DNA of 64,000 bases, taken from positions 2,914,001 through 2,978,000 of the forward strand of contig NZ_CP018616.1 in assembly GCF_002849855.1 (NCBI RefSeq), read 5' to 3'. Position 1 is the first letter of the stretch. The number at the start of each line of letters is the position of its first letter. A model generated the notes under the pieces. It did not search any database and was not told the origin of the DNA. It saw nothing but the letters and a program-made list of their open reading frames with translations. A program made the translations under genes and the position numbers. Of the stretch, positions 1 through 18,011 are shown piece by piece. Origin of the DNA: Vibrio azureus. GTDB taxonomy: Bacteria > Pseudomonadota > Gammaproteobacteria > Enterobacterales > Vibrionaceae.

Positions 1-2483
1 GGGACTCGAAGATATTCAGCGACAACATTATACATCTCCTCACGTGGTGTTTTGTAAAACGCATTAATCTCATCATCAAGATAAGGCAGCACTTGCTGTC
101 GGATCATCATTTGATGAATATCATGTGTCATTAATTGCAAACCACGCGACGAGTTAGCAAAGCTACTGTCATGCGACCCCCAGTGATGGCCAAACTCATG
201 TCCAACGATACCAATCCCTGAGTTATAGTAGTGGGCATAGTAGTTCCAAGTGTCAATGCCAAGTACATCACCACCACCCAGACCACCGCCAATGGTTGAT
301 ATACCAAGGCGAATGCGATCGCGATTCATAAAGGCTTGGTAAATATTCTGGTAATCTTCCGCAGTAAAATTTCCGCCTGGGCCATCAACCGGACCTGAGT
401 TACCGAAGAACTCATTTTGACCTTGACCAATACTTTGCTTGTAATTGAACCATAGGTGTTCAAACTCAGGGCTATTCATCACGTACGCATAATTCGCCAT
501 GATGATCATCCATTCACGCGCATAGGCTGACGTGATTTTTTCCCAGTGGCCGTTTGCTTGTGAGTAAGTACCGAAACTCAAACGCCATTTCGATTGCCAG
601 TCTGTCAATTTCTGCACGAATTCATCAGTTCCAGATGTCAGACGGATATCGACCAAATCTCGAGGTAGATGTGTAGCCTCTGCTAAACCTTTAATCGTAA
701 ATGACTGCAGGCCATCAAGACTCGCGTATTTCACACCATCTTTTAAAGTATGTGACGTTGTGTAAGTCGCAAATGGCTCCAGCTTATCAAGTGTGCCCAA
801 TTTGAGCCATTTCCCTTCATCACCAAAGCGCGCTTCAACGACCAGGTCGTAAGTAGTTTGAGCCGCATAGCTGGTGATATCCAGACCATCAATACGCTGT
901 GTACCCGATAATAGACGGTCGATACTTACTTCATGGTTAGAAGTTAAACTCTCCCAACTTTCACCATCAAACAGCAACGGCTTCTTGACGACTTCAGGCG
1001 CTAATAAATCAAATACGTGATCGTGAGTCGCTGGCTTATTGCCTTGGTGAACACGCAGTACATCCACATTAGCAACCACTACGGTCCGGTCTTGCAGCAT
1101 AGCTAAAACTTTAGCCTCAACCGCCAAATCAAAACTCGCTTTTAGTGATTGATCTTTTTCAGTACCAGTGTCAAAAAAGCCTTTAAAGGAATGCATCGCA
1201 TCACCTTCAATACCGCCTTCGACAAAACTAAACTGGTCTTGGCTAAACTCTTTTACAACACCTACATTGCTGCCGACATAAACTTCACCATTACTGGCTT
1301 GATAAGTATTACGGTAACGAGTATTGGTAAAACGATGTTTCGCTTCGACTAGCTCGTCACCTGCTTTTACGGATGCAAGATCGAATACGTAAGTTAACGC
1401 GTTGTCAAAGTTAACCACCAGCTCATTGTTCACCACTTCCATCTTTAAGTTGCGATAGATGGAATTACTTTCTGGCAAATTGAAAAAACCATACTTAGAC
1501 AATTTTTTATGGTTGGCCAGCTTGACATCTTCTTGACGGTAAATAGAAATTTTACCTGTGATATCAGCAACAAAAATAAACTCATCGTTTGCTGCAACGC
1601 TGTATGGGTGAGTCAAAGTTTTATCGAAAGTATTGCCCGACCAAGAACCAGTCCCCAAAGACATAACAATTTGGTCATTGTTGTTGGTATCGTAGATATC
1701 GACGCGGTTAGACGAGAGAGAAGCAACAAATAAGTGGCCATCGTGTTCCACCACATCGCTTACGACGCGGTAGGTTTCACTTATACCATTAAGCGAAAAA
1801 CCAGTGATAGGCGCCAGCGGCTGATTCTTTCTCAAATCATATCGAGCAATATGAGAAAAAGCACTGTTTGTGTTACCGACATAAATTTTGTCATGACTTA
1901 ATGCCACTGATTCGGGCAAAAATTCATTTTCAACTTGATAGCCAAAATCTGCATAAGTTAGAGTTTTACCTGTACCCAAAAATTTTATCTCAGTTAGACT
2001 TTCACCGTCTTCTAGTGCACAAGTGTCATTTTCTAGCAACAGATGCGTCATACCGTTTGGTGAGTAAACATCCCCTTCAGGGCCATACTCAATTAAACAT
2101 CCATTACCGTAGTCGTAATTACCATAGATCTTATTCACGACCACCATACCAAAGTTATACCAACTGAGTTCCCAATCATCATTTAAGAAATCAAACACAT
2201 TACGGAACATGCTTTCATCAGTGAATGGTATCGGCAAGTCAAACTTAATATAGTTACCTTGGTTGATTTGGTATTCAACACCGTTAACTTCGATAAAACG
2301 CTGACCTTCTTTTACGATGACATTATTTTCATCTTCAGCATATTTACGCAGCTCAGTGATACGCTGCTGAATTTGGCTATGAGTATCGTTAAGTTCATTA
2401 GCAAAGGAGGGGTTATTGCTGGCCTGTACAACACCAGATAACAGCGCTGAGCCGATAATTAGAGACAAACATTTTTTATTCAT
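1..2483 (-). CDS. Secreted HExxH zinc metalloprotease, C-terminus beyond window
   Basis: An open frame runs from ATG at 2483 to the window edge, giving 827 codons without a stop. The N-terminus (MNKKCLSLIIGSALLSGVVQA) is a Sec signal peptide. Residues of about 150-400 contain spaced beta-strand motifs (IYVGNTN, LFVASLSSNRVDIYD, FIFVADITGKISIY) that look like a beta-propeller. Near residue 762 lies HEFGHHWGSH, an HExxH zinc-binding motif, preceded by a glycine-rich stretch. I infer an exported or cell-surface gluzincin-type peptidase with an N-terminal binding domain. I cannot name the family, and the third zinc ligand cannot be assigned with certainty. It lies downstream of rpoC on the same strand, separated by about 390 bp and a terminator. 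Confidence 0.75.
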   Translation of the reverse strand, partial: MNKKCLSLIIGSALLSGVVQASNNPSFANELNDTHSQIQQRITELRKYAEDENNVIVKEGQRFIEVNGVEYQINQGNYIKFDLPIPFTDESMFRNVFDFLNDDWELSWYNFGMVVVNKIYGNYDYGNGCLIEYGPEGDVYSPNGMTHLLLENDTCALEDGESLTEIKFLGTGKTLTYADFGYQVENEFLPESVALSHDKIYVGNTNSAFSHIARYDLRKNQPLAPITGFSLNGISETYRVVSDVVEHDGHLFVASLSSNRVDIYDTNNNDQIVMSLGTGSWSGNTFDKTLTHPYSVAANDEFIFVADITGKISIYRQEDVKLANHKKLSKYGFFNLPESNSIYRNLKMEVVNNELVVNFDNALTYVFDLASVKAGDELVEAKHRFTNTRYRNTYQASNGEVYVGSNVGVVKEFSQDQFSFVEGGIEGDAMHSFKGFFDTGTEKDQSLKASFDLAVEAKVLAMLQDRTVVVANVDVLRVHQGNKPATHDHVFDLLAPEVVKKPLLFDGESWESLTSNHEVSIDRLLSGTQRIDGLDITSYAAQTTYDLVVEARFGDEGKWLKLGTLDKLEPFATYTTSHTLKDGVKYASLDGLQSFTIKGLAEATHLPRDLVDIRLTSGTDEFVQKLTDWQSKWRLSFGTYSQANGHWEKITSAYAREWMIIMANYAYVMNSPEFEHLWFNYKQSIGQGQNEFFGNSGPVDGPGGNFTAEDYQNIYQAFMNRDRIRLGISTIGGGLGGGDVLGIDTWNYYAHYYNSGIGIVGHEFGHHWGSHDSSFANSSRGLQLMTHDIHQMMIRQQVLPYLDDEINAFYKTPREEMYNVVAEYLRV

Positions 2484-2833
2484 CGCTTTACCACTTATTT
2501 ATTAAGAAGATATCAATCTTATTCCCAGCCAAACAGAACGGCAATCCGTTTATTTGGAAGTAAGATCGCGATACACAAAAGACATCTGTCCCTTAAGAAA
2601 GATTTTCCGCAGAAGATAAGTCAGCTTTGAACCACATAGTAAAATGGCATATTCAGAATCACTTGTTAAACATTGGATCGTTCACCTTTCGGTGGGTTTT
2701 CAACTCGCTTGCGATCTTGCTTTGCTCTTTCTCCTAAATATATGGTTGGTATCCAATACGCACTCAAATCCCAGAGTAAGGCATTATCTACTCCCACATC
2801 TCGTAGCGTAATAACCTATTACTACAGAAACAA
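2484..2833. other. Gene-free spacer between rpoC and the metalloprotease gene
   Basis: No convincing gene is present. The stretch must hold the promoter of the minus-strand metalloprotease gene near 2500-2600. The segment 2672-2815 includes a small hairpin (cacctttcggtg, 2689-2700) and reads like a dispersed intergenic repeat, but that is only an impression. Confidence 0.4.
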
Positions 2834-2857
2834 AAAAGGCACCAGAAGGTGCCTTTT
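2834..2857 (-). terminator. Rho-independent terminator of rpoC
   Basis: A perfect 10-bp stem (aaaaggcacc / ggtgcctttt) with a 4-nt loop lies 20 bp after the rpoC stop codon. It ends in a T-run when read on the minus strand. It closes the rplJL-rpoBC transcription unit. Confidence 0.9.
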
Positions 2858-2877
2858 ATATTTAAAGTTCTTAACGA

Positions 2878-7080
<4,203 letters not shown>

Positions 7081-7185
7081 AATCAGCTCCTGTAAGGAGT
7101 TAAAAGGAGCCCACTCGTATCAAGTGAGCGCCTTCTACTAAATAACCACTGAAATGCTCTCGATCATTGCCGAGAGCAGCAGAGA

Positions 7186-11214
<4,029 letters not shown>

Positions 11215-11405
11215 GGGGTTCCTCAGCTCGCTGATAAGTGACCCAAACTGTCCGCCCGCTCCTAGTTACTTAAGGGGGGTAAGGGACAGTGACTAAATAG
11301 CTGTTTACTGTAGTGACATTCCATCTCGTATGAATGAAACGTTTTTTGCTTGGATATCGACGCTTAAACAGCGGGAAAATTCGCCTATACCCTACAGCGC
11401 AAAAA

Positions 11406-11432
11406 GGCTGGTGGTTAAAAAAACCACCAGCC
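11406..11432 (-). terminator. Attenuator/terminator hairpin between rplL and rpoB
   Basis: An 11-bp perfect stem (ggctggtggtt / aaccaccagcc) lies 34 bp after the rplL stop and is followed by TTTTTG on the minus strand. By analogy with E. coli this is the partial terminator that lets only part of the transcripts from the ribosomal-protein promoter continue into rpoBC, so the subunit ratio differs from that of L7/L12. Confidence 0.85.
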
Positions 11433-11465
11433 AAATAGCCGTTAGGCTAAGAAACTATGCAATAA

Positions 11466-11831
11466 TTACTTAACAGCAACAGTTGCACCAGCTTCTTCTA
11501 GCTGAGCTTTAAGAGCTTCAGCTTCTGCTTTCTCAACGCCTTCTTTTAGAGGTGCTGGAGCGCCGTCTACAAGAGCTTTAGCTTCTTTCAGACCTAGGCC
11601 AGTTGCGCCACGTACTGCTTTGATTACAGCAACTTTGTTACCGCCAGCAGATTCTAGGATTACGTCAAATTCAGTTTGCTCAGCAGCAGCTTCAGCTGCA
11701 GCACCGCCAGCTACAACTGCAGCAGCAGCAGTAACACCGAATTTTTCTTCCATAGCTTCGATTAGTTCAACAACTTGCATTACAGACATTTCTGCAACTG
11801 CGTCTAGGATTTGCTCGTTAGTAATAGACAT
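11466..11831 (-). CDS. rplL: 50S ribosomal protein L7/L12
   Basis: Stalk protein of the large ribosomal subunit, 121 residues. The N-terminal dimerisation helix ([24 protein letters not shown]), an Ala/Gly-rich hinge around residues 38-52, and the C-terminal factor-binding domain ([20 protein letters not shown]) are in the family order. It lies 57 bp downstream of rplJ, whose product L10 anchors the L7/L12 dimers, and is co-translated with it. An attenuator follows before rpoB. Confidence 0.98.
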   Translation of the reverse strand: MSITNEQILDAVAEMSVMQVVELIEAMEEKFGVTAAAAVVAGGAAAEAAAEQTEFDVILESAGGNKVAVIKAVRGATGLGLKEAKALVDGAPAPLKEGVEKAEAEALKAQLEEAGATVAVK

Positions 11832-11888
11832 AACAATTCTCTTTTAAGTCAACAATAAGTTTATTTTGCAACCAGTAAAAAGCAAGGC

Positions 11889-12383
11889 TTAAGCCGCAGC
11901 TTCTTCTTTTTGCTCGCGGATAGCAGCGATAGTACGTACCAGCTTGCCAGCAGAAGCTTCTTTCATGCACATCATTAGGCGTGCGATTGCTTCGTCGTAA
12001 GTTGGTAGTGTTGCTAGTACTTCAGCGTCAGTTAGAGTGCCTTCAAATGCAGCAGCTCTGATCTCGAAATCTTTGTTCTCTTTAGCGAAGTCTTTGAAAA
12101 GACGCGCTGCAGCACCTGGGTGCTCGTTAGAGAACGCGATTAGAGTAGGACCAGTGAAAGTGTCAGTTAGACACTCGTAGTCTGTACCCTGAACCGCACG
12201 ACGTGCTAGAGTGTTACGCACGACTTTCATGTAAACACCCGCTTCACGCGCTTGCTTACGTAGAGAAGTCATTGCGCCAACTTCAACGCCACGAGAATCA
12301 GCTACAACTGCAGAAAGTGCACCACTGGCAGCTTCGTTGACTTCAGCAACAATTGCTTTTTTGTCTTGAAGGTTTAAAGCCAT
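11889..12383 (-). CDS. rplJ: 50S ribosomal protein L10
   Basis: Stalk-base protein that binds 23S rRNA and carries L7/L12; also the autogenous translational repressor of its own mRNA. The start is taken at ATG 12383, giving [15 protein letters not shown] and 164 residues, one fewer than E. coli. An AGGAG ribosome site sits 9 nt upstream. The upstream in-frame extension to 12428 falls inside the leader and is not family-like. The frame covers the rRNA-binding domain and the C-terminal L7/L12-binding helix. Confidence 0.97.
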   Translation of the reverse strand: MALNLQDKKAIVAEVNEAASGALSAVVADSRGVEVGAMTSLRKQAREAGVYMKVVRNTLARRAVQGTDYECLTDTFTGPTLIAFSNEHPGAAARLFKDFAKENKDFEIRAAAFEGTLTDAEVLATLPTYDEAIARLMMCMKEASAGKLVRTIAAIREQKEEAAA

Positions 12384-12638
12384 CTTGGATTTACTCCTGG
12401 TTGTCGTTACACCACTCACTATTATCACAACAGTGAGAGCTATTTAGGTGCATTCCCAGAAGAAAGTTAACTATTGTTACATAGAGCTTTCTGTCAGTTC
12501 GGGCACCATCTACGTAGGATAATTAAGTTTATTGTTTAATAAACACCTACGGTCTTGGACGGAGACTGGGTCTTAATTTACTTTAAATCACTCAAGGATC
12601 TAAAGAACCAAAGTTCAGCCCCAACCACAAATATTAGG
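12384..12638 (-). promoter_or_regulatory. rplJ leader (L10 autoregulatory leader region)
   Basis: The 250-nt untranslated stretch between the presumed rplJ start point and the rplJ ATG corresponds in position to the L10-leader RNA known in enterics and other bacteria, to which L10-L7/L12 binds to repress translation. I recognise it by position and length, not by a base-by-base fold. Confidence 0.6.
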
Positions 12639-12672
12639 CGCGAAATTATACACAAATTTCGCGCCTAAGCAA
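12634..12672 (-). promoter_or_regulatory. rplJ promoter with -10 inside a 14-bp-stem hairpin
   Basis: On the minus strand TTGCTT (12672-12667), a 16-nt spacer and TATAAT (12650-12645) are followed by a GC-rich discriminator (TTCGCGCC). The spacer, -10 and discriminator form a perfect 14-bp inverted repeat (12634-12647 with 12655-12668). It lies just after the rplA stop. It could serve both as promoter and as an RNA hairpin at the rplKA 3' end. It lacks a strong U-run. Confidence 0.7.
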
Positions 12673-12677
12673 ATAAA

Positions 12678-13379
12678 TTATGCTTGAGTGTTCAGGCTAG
12701 CCTGATCAACAGCAACACCAGCACCCATAGTAGTAGAGATGCTTACTTTCTGCAGGAATGTACCCTTCGCAGAAGATGGCTTAGCTTTCTTCAGAGCAAC
12801 TAGAAGTGCTTCTAGGTTCTCTTTGATCTGCTCAGCAGAGAAGTTTGCTTTACCGATAGTAGTGTGGATGATGCCGTTTTTGTCGTTACGGTAACGAACC
12901 TGACCTGCTTTAGCATTCTTAACTGCTTCAGCAACGTTAGGAGTTACAGTACCAACTTTAGGGTTTGGCATTAGACCGCGAGGACCTAGGATAGTACCTA
13001 GTTGACCTACAACGCGCATTGCATCTGGAGAAGCAACAACTACGTCGAAGTTCATTTCGCCTTTCTTAACTTGCTCAGCAAGATCTTCCATACCAACGAT
13101 GTCTGCGCCAGCTTCTTTAGCTGCTTCAGCGTTTGCACCTTGAGTGAACACTGCAACGCGGATATCGCGGCCAGTACCGTGAGGTAGTACAGTTGCACCA
13201 CGTACGTTCTGGTCAGATTTACGAGCATCAATGCCTAGGTTAACAGCAACGTCTACAGACTCAACGAACTTAGCCGTTGCTAGCTCTTGAAGAAGAGTAA
13301 CAGCTTCGTTGATTTCGTATTCTTTAGTTACGTCAACTTTTTCGCGGATTACGCGCATGCGCTTAGTTAGTTTTGCCAT
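12678..13379 (-). CDS. rplA: 50S ribosomal protein L1
   Basis: Large-subunit protein of the L1 stalk and autogenous repressor of the rplK-rplA mRNA, 233 residues, typical length. Family landmarks include [25 protein letters not shown] and the signature region around [18 protein letters not shown]. It starts 4 bp after the rplK stop, so the two are surely co-translated. A hairpin-promoter for rplJ begins directly after its stop codon. Confidence 0.98.
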   Translation of the reverse strand: MAKLTKRMRVIREKVDVTKEYEINEAVTLLQELATAKFVESVDVAVNLGIDARKSDQNVRGATVLPHGTGRDIRVAVFTQGANAEAAKEAGADIVGMEDLAEQVKKGEMNFDVVVASPDAMRVVGQLGTILGPRGLMPNPKVGTVTPNVAEAVKNAKAGQVRYRNDKNGIIHTTIGKANFSAEQIKENLEALLVALKKAKPSSAKGTFLQKVSISTTMGAGVAVDQASLNTQA

Positions 13380-13383
13380 CTTA

Positions 13384-13812
13384 TTAACCCTCTACCACTA
13401 GGCCCATTGAACGAGCAGTACCAGCGATAGAACGCTTCATCGCTTCGATGTCAGCACCAGTCATATCAGCAGCTTTAGTTTCTGCGATTTCTTGGATTTG
13501 AGCGTCAGTTACAGTGCCCACTTTTTCAGTGTTTGGACGACCAGAACCAGACTTAACGCCAGCCGCTTTCTTTAGAAGAACTGCTGCAGGTGGAGTCTTA
13601 GTTACGAACGTGAAAGAACGGTCGCTGTATACTGTGATAACTACTGGAGTCGGTAGACCTTTCTCAATAGATTCTGTTTTTGCGTTAAACGCTTTACAGA
13701 ATTCCATGATGTTAACACCGTGTTGACCTAGAGCAGGACCAACTGGTGGACTTGGGTTTGCAGCGCCAGCAGCAACTTGTAGCTTGATATAAGCTTCAAC
13801 TTTCTTAGCCAT
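13384..13812 (-). CDS. rplK: 50S ribosomal protein L11
   Basis: Ribosomal protein of the GTPase-associated centre, needed for factor binding and for RelA-dependent stringent signalling. The start is set at ATG 13812 ([20 protein letters not shown]), giving 142 residues as in E. coli. An upstream in-frame ATG at 13836 would add eight non-family residues. A TAGGAAT ribosome site precedes 13812. The conserved rRNA-binding C-terminal domain ends in [13 protein letters not shown]. First gene after the nusG terminator-promoter. Confidence 0.98.
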   Translation of the reverse strand: MAKKVEAYIKLQVAAGAANPSPPVGPALGQHGVNIMEFCKAFNAKTESIEKGLPTPVVITVYSDRSFTFVTKTPPAAVLLKKAAGVKSGSGRPNTEKVGTVTDAQIQEIAETKAADMTGADIEAMKRSIAGTARSMGLVVEG

Positions 13813-13896
13813 GATAATTCCTAAGTTTGGGTACAATCGCTAGTCGTCAACCAGCTCCCCGTTTATGAAAAAACTTTTTGCTTCATTAAAAGCAAA

Positions 13897-13935
13897 AAGG
13901 CGCGAAATTATAGTCATAATTCGCGCCTTAAACAA
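13897..13935 (-). promoter_or_regulatory. rplK promoter embedded in nusG terminator hairpin
   Basis: On the minus strand TTGTTT (13935-13930), a 17-nt spacer and TATAAT (13912-13907) are followed by the GCGCC discriminator. The same bases form a GC-rich inverted repeat (about 13897-13910 with 13917-13929) and then run into CTTTTTGCTTTT, which has the form of an intrinsic terminator for secE-nusG. Promoter and terminator thus share the same DNA. Confidence 0.75.
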
Positions 13936-13953
13936 CCCTTAAAAGGTGTTTTT

Positions 13954-14502
13954 TTAATCAAGTTTCTCGACTTGACCAAATTCAAGCTCAACCGGTGTCG
14001 CACGACCAAAGATCGATACAGACACTTTCAGACGGCTCTTCTCGTAGTCCACTTCTTCAACGGTACCATTGAAGTCAGCGAATGGACCTTCGTTAACACG
14101 TACCACTTCACCCGCTTCGTACATAGTACGTGGGCGCGGTGCTTCACTCGCTTTTTCAAGACGGTTAAGAATTGCATCCGCTTCTTTGTCAGTGATAGGT
14201 GCTGGACGGTCTGATGTACCACCAATGAAGCCCATGACACGTGGCACACTGCGTACTAAGTGCCATGATTCATCGTTCATAATCATCTGAACTAGAACGT
14301 AACCTGGGAAGAACTTACGCTCAGATTTGCGACGCTGGCCCGCGCGCATTTCTACAACTTCTTCAGTAGGAACCAGTACTTCTCCGAATAACTCTTCCAT
14401 TGCATGCATTTTGATATGCTCGCGAAGAGATTGAGCCACACGACCCTCAAATCCAGAGAAGGCTTGAACCACATACCAGCGTTTTTTTGGAGCTTCACTC
14501 AT
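13954..14502 (-). CDS. nusG: Transcription termination/antitermination factor NusG
   Basis: Elongation factor that binds RNA polymerase through its N-terminal NGN domain and couples it to Rho or to ribosomal S10 through its KOW domain. The 182-residue length matches E. coli. The N-terminus ([21 protein letters not shown]) and the C-terminal KOW segment ([22 protein letters not shown]) are both intact. It starts 13 bp after secE, an operon arrangement shared with enterics, and ends at the hairpin that also holds the rplK promoter. Confidence 0.98.
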   Translation of the reverse strand: MSEAPKKRWYVVQAFSGFEGRVAQSLREHIKMHAMEELFGEVLVPTEEVVEMRAGQRRKSERKFFPGYVLVQMIMNDESWHLVRSVPRVMGFIGGTSDRPAPITDKEADAILNRLEKASEAPRPRTMYEAGEVVRVNEGPFADFNGTVEEVDYEKSRLKVSVSIFGRATPVELEFGQVEKLD

Positions 14503-14515
14503 GAACTTAAACCCT

Positions 14516-14896
14516 CTATACCCCAGTCGCTAGAGCTACTAGACGAACCATAATGCCGTCAATACCCCAAAGCGCTAGAGCCATTACAATACTTACAGCT
14601 AAAACAATCAATGTAGTTTGCATGGTTTCTTGGCGAGTTGGCCAAACAACCTTACGAACTTCCATACGAGATTCTTTTGCAAAACTGATCGCTTCTTTAC
14701 CTTTAGTGGTTGTTGCTGCAACGCCGAGAGCAGCTGCAATAAGAACAACAGCACCTGCAGCACGAAAAACTACAGACGCCTCACCATACAGGTAATTACC
14801 CACAACAGCGGCTACAGCCAGAACGAAAGCGACAATCCACTTAAACGTATCTGCTGAATTTGAGCTATCAGGAGTCTCAGCATTATTTGCTTTCAT
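14516..14896 (-). CDS. secE: Preprotein translocase subunit SecE
   Basis: Essential membrane subunit of the SecYEG protein-export channel, 126 residues. Like other gamma-proteobacterial SecE proteins it has three membrane segments: two N-terminal hydrophobic stretches near residues 23-39 and 45-61 and the conserved C-terminal one near 95-118. The amphipathic helix before the last segment reads [24 protein letters not shown], which contains the family signature. It is followed by nusG after 13 bp. Confidence 0.97.
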   Translation of the reverse strand: MKANNAETPDSSNSADTFKWIVAFVLAVAAVVGNYLYGEASVVFRAAGAVVLIAAALGVAATTTKGKEAISFAKESRMEVRKVVWPTRQETMQTTLIVLAVSIVMALALWGIDGIMVRLVALATGV

Positions 14897-15075
14897 AACA
14901 TCAACCTGTCACAAGTCTTAATATAGACGACAATAGCCCCGCTGTTGCAGGGCAAACTCCATATCGCCGAAATACTTCAGCGTTACGTCTCTTTAGATTA
15001 ACTCATAGAGCCAATCTTGCTCTGCTCATCACAAATATTTGTGCAAGAAAACAGCAAAAATTGTGTTGAGTGCAG

Positions 15076-15105
15076 AAAAAGGGCATCAAATGATGCCCTT
15101 TTTGA
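15076..15105 (-). terminator. Terminator of tufB
   Basis: The stem aaaaagggcatca / tgatgcccttttt lies 61 bp after the tuf stop codon and ends in a T-run on the minus strand. It separates the tRNA-tufB unit from secE-nusG. Confidence 0.9.
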
Positions 15106-15165
15106 TACTAGTTCGTCAAATCTAATTCTAGATTTTCCGAAGATATTCGTTTAATTCGTTAAGAA

Positions 15166-16350
15166 TTAGTCGAAGATCTTAGCAACAACACCAGCACCTA
15201 CAGTACGGCCACCTTCACGGATAGCGAAACGTAGACCTTCGTCCATTGCGATTGGAGCGATTAGCTCAACAACCATTTGGATGTTGTCACCAGGCATTAC
15301 CATTTCTACGCCTTCTGGTAGAGAGATATCACCAGTTACGTCAGTTGTACGGAAGTAGAACTGTGGACGGTAGCCTTTGAAGAACGGAGTATGACGGCCG
15401 CCTTCGTCTTTAGAAAGTACGTATACTTCTGACTCGAACTTAGTGTGTGGAGTGATTGAACCAGGCTTAGCTAGTACTTGACCACGTTCAACTTCGTCAC
15501 GCTTAGTACCACGTAGAAGTGCACCAACGTTCTCACCTGCACGGCCTTCGTCTAGAAGCTTACGGAACATTTCAACACCAGTACATGTAGTAGTAGTAGT
15601 GTCTTTGATACCTACGATAGCAACTTCGTCACCTACGTTTAGGATACCACGTTCGATACGGCCAGTTACTACTGTACCACGACCTTGGATTGAGAACACG
15701 TCTTCGATAGGCATTAGGAATGGCATATCTACTGCACGCTCTGGCTCTGGGATGTAAGTATCTAGAGCTTCAGCTAGTTCAACAATCTTCGCTTCCCACT
15801 GCTCTTCGCCGTTTAGTGCGCCTAGTGCAGAACCTTGGATTACTGGTAGGTCATCACCTGGGAAATCGTACTCAGATAGAAGCTCACGAACTTCCATTTC
15901 TACTAGTTCTAGTAGCTCTTCATCGTCAACCATGTCACATTTGTTCATGAATACGATGATGTAAGGGATACCAACCTGACGGCCTAGTAGGATGTGCTCA
16001 CGAGTTTGTGGCATTGGGCCATCAGTCGCAGCAACTACAAGAATACCACCGTCCATCTGTGCAGCACCAGTGATCATGTTCTTAACGTAGTCCGCGTGTC
16101 CTGGACAGTCAACGTGCGCGTAGTGGCGAGTTGGAGTGTCGTACTCAACGTGAGAAGTTGCGATTGTGATACCGCGCTCACGCTCTTCTGGAGCGTTATC
16201 GATAGATGCGAAGTCTTTAGCTACACCGCCGTAAACTTTAGCAAGAGTAGTACAGATAGCTGCAGTTAGAGTTGTTTTACCGTGGTCAACGTGGCCGATA
16301 GTACCAACGTTAACGTGCGGTTTAGTACGTTCAAATTTTTCTTTAGACAT
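15166..16350 (-). CDS. tufB: Elongation factor Tu
   Basis: GTPase that delivers aminoacyl-tRNA to the ribosome, 394 residues. GTP-binding motifs are all present: GHVDHGKTT near residue 19, DCPGHADYV, and NKCDM. The start is placed at ATG 16350 ([21 protein letters not shown]), matching the family; the in-frame extension to 16401 is leader sequence. The position behind the thrU-tyrU-glyT-thrT-type tRNA cluster identifies it as the tufB copy. Whether a second copy exists cannot be seen here. Confidence 0.98.
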   Translation of the reverse strand: MSKEKFERTKPHVNVGTIGHVDHGKTTLTAAICTTLAKVYGGVAKDFASIDNAPEERERGITIATSHVEYDTPTRHYAHVDCPGHADYVKNMITGAAQMDGGILVVAATDGPMPQTREHILLGRQVGIPYIIVFMNKCDMVDDEELLELVEMEVRELLSEYDFPGDDLPVIQGSALGALNGEEQWEAKIVELAEALDTYIPEPERAVDMPFLMPIEDVFSIQGRGTVVTGRIERGILNVGDEVAIVGIKDTTTTTCTGVEMFRKLLDEGRAGENVGALLRGTKRDEVERGQVLAKPGSITPHTKFESEVYVLSKDEGGRHTPFFKGYRPQFYFRTTDVTGDISLPEGVEMVMPGDNIQMVVELIAPIAMDEGLRFAIREGGRTVGAGVVAKIFD

Positions 16351-16452
16351 GAGTTGTCCCTCTAGGTACGGATTTAGGTGGTCTAAACAAGGACCACGCA
16401 ACCAAAAAAATTAATTGGTAAATCTTATATCTATAGGAAATAACTTGAGAGC

Positions 16453-16528
<76 letters not shown>

Positions 16529-16541
16529 ACTCAAATTAGAT

Positions 16542-16616
<75 letters not shown>

Positions 16617-16650
16617 ACACGTAACTCTGAGAGCTATTTCCTAAAGAAAA

Positions 16651-16735
<85 letters not shown>

Positions 16736-16780
16736 AAAATACTTTATTCTTAACTTGCTGAATGAACAGTCCTTAAAGAA

Positions 16781-16856
<76 letters not shown>

Positions 16857-16869
16857 ATAAGTGCTGCGC

Positions 16870-16898
16870 ATTTTATTGAATGATTTTCTAGGTTGCAA
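16870..16898 (-). promoter_or_regulatory. Promoter of the tRNA-tufB operon
   Basis: On the minus strand TTGCAA (16898-16893), a 17-nt spacer and TAAAAT (16875-16870) are followed by GCGC, the GC-rich discriminator typical of stringently controlled stable-RNA promoters. An A/T-rich run lies upstream, as expected of an UP element. Confidence 0.8.
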
Positions 16899-17062
16899 TA
16901 GTAATTGCAAAAAAAAGCGTATTTTTTTAGTTTTTAGATTTGTTTGATGAAAAATCATACAAGCCTCGCTTTTTAAAGCAAAGTTTCGATCTTTGTCATT
17001 TGCTTTGAGCACGGCTTGTTGTATGTTCTTGCTCTCTATGAAACGAAGGATAGAATAGACCC

Positions 17063-17986
17063 ATGAGTCCATTTTTGTCATTTGACCGTAACGAATGGGC
17101 AGAACTGCGTAATTCTGTTCCGATGACACTCTCTGAAAACGATCTCATTGCATTACAAGGTATTAATGAAAGCCTCACCATGCAAGAAGCGGTCGAAATC
17201 TATCTTCCCTTATCTCGCTTATTGAATTTATACGTGCAAGCACGTCAGAGCCGTAATTCGGTTCTCCAGCAGTTTTTAAACACCGAGGAACACGCACCTC
17301 CTTTTGTGATTGGCATTGCTGGTAGTGTCGCCGTCGGTAAAAGCACCACAGCCCGCTTGCTGACCGCACTTTTATCTCGCTGGGAAAATCACCCTAAAGT
17401 GGCCTTAGTGACAACTGATGGTTTCTTATACCCGAAAAAGATACTGGAAGAAAAAGGCATTATGCACCGTAAAGGCTTCCCTGAATCATACGATATTAAA
17501 CGTTTGGTGGAATTCGTATCTGATGTCAAAGCGGGTAAACCTAACCTCGAAGCACCTATTTATTCGCACATCACTTATGATATTACCGATCAATTTAAAT
17601 CGGTGGATAAACCTGACGTGCTCATTATTGAAGGTTTAAACGTTTTACAAAGTGGCATGGATTACCCACACGAGCCACATAGCGTCTTTGTCTCAGATTT
17701 TCTTGATTTCTCAATTTATGTCGACGCTGAAGTCGACACAATAAAGCAATGGTATATCGATCGATTTTTAAAGTTTCGACAAGGTGCCTTTACTAAACCT
17801 GGTTCTTATTTCAGCCACTATACTCAACTTTCTACAGAAGATGCGAAGAAAAAAGCGAAGGAAATTTGGTGTAGTATTAACGAGCTAAATTTAAAACAAA
17901 ATATTTTACCCACTCGAGAGCGAGCCCACTTGATCCTTCATAAAGGCTCGAACCACTTAGTCGATAAAGTATTCTTAAGGAAATAA
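17063..17986 (+). CDS. coaA: Pantothenate kinase (type I)
   Basis: Cytoplasmic enzyme that phosphorylates pantothenate with ATP, the first and feedback-controlled step of coenzyme A synthesis. The 307-residue protein is colinear with E. coli CoaA. The Walker A P-loop GSVAVGKST lies at residues 87-95, and the substrate-site segment TTDGFLYP and the motif [18 protein letters not shown] are present. It is divergent from the tRNA operon and convergent with birA; a hairpin at 17982-18011 overlaps the birA stop and acts as its terminator. Confidence 0.97.
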   Translation: MSPFLSFDRNEWAELRNSVPMTLSENDLIALQGINESLTMQEAVEIYLPLSRLLNLYVQARQSRNSVLQQFLNTEEHAPPFVIGIAGSVAVGKSTTARLLTALLSRWENHPKVALVTTDGFLYPKKILEEKGIMHRKGFPESYDIKRLVEFVSDVKAGKPNLEAPIYSHITYDITDQFKSVDKPDVLIIEGLNVLQSGMDYPHEPHSVFVSDFLDFSIYVDAEVDTIKQWYIDRFLKFRQGAFTKPGSYFSHYTQLSTEDAKKKAKEIWCSINELNLKQNILPTRERAHLILHKGSNHLVDKVFLRK

Positions 17987-18011
17987 CCACTACCTTTAGT
18001 GGCTATTTTTT
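17982..18011 (+). terminator. Terminator of coaA overlapping birA 3' end
   Basis: The stem CCACTA/TAGTGG, extended by weaker AATAA pairs, is followed by TTTTTT on the plus strand right after the coaA stop. The hairpin covers the birA stop codon (17996-17998). Confidence 0.8.
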
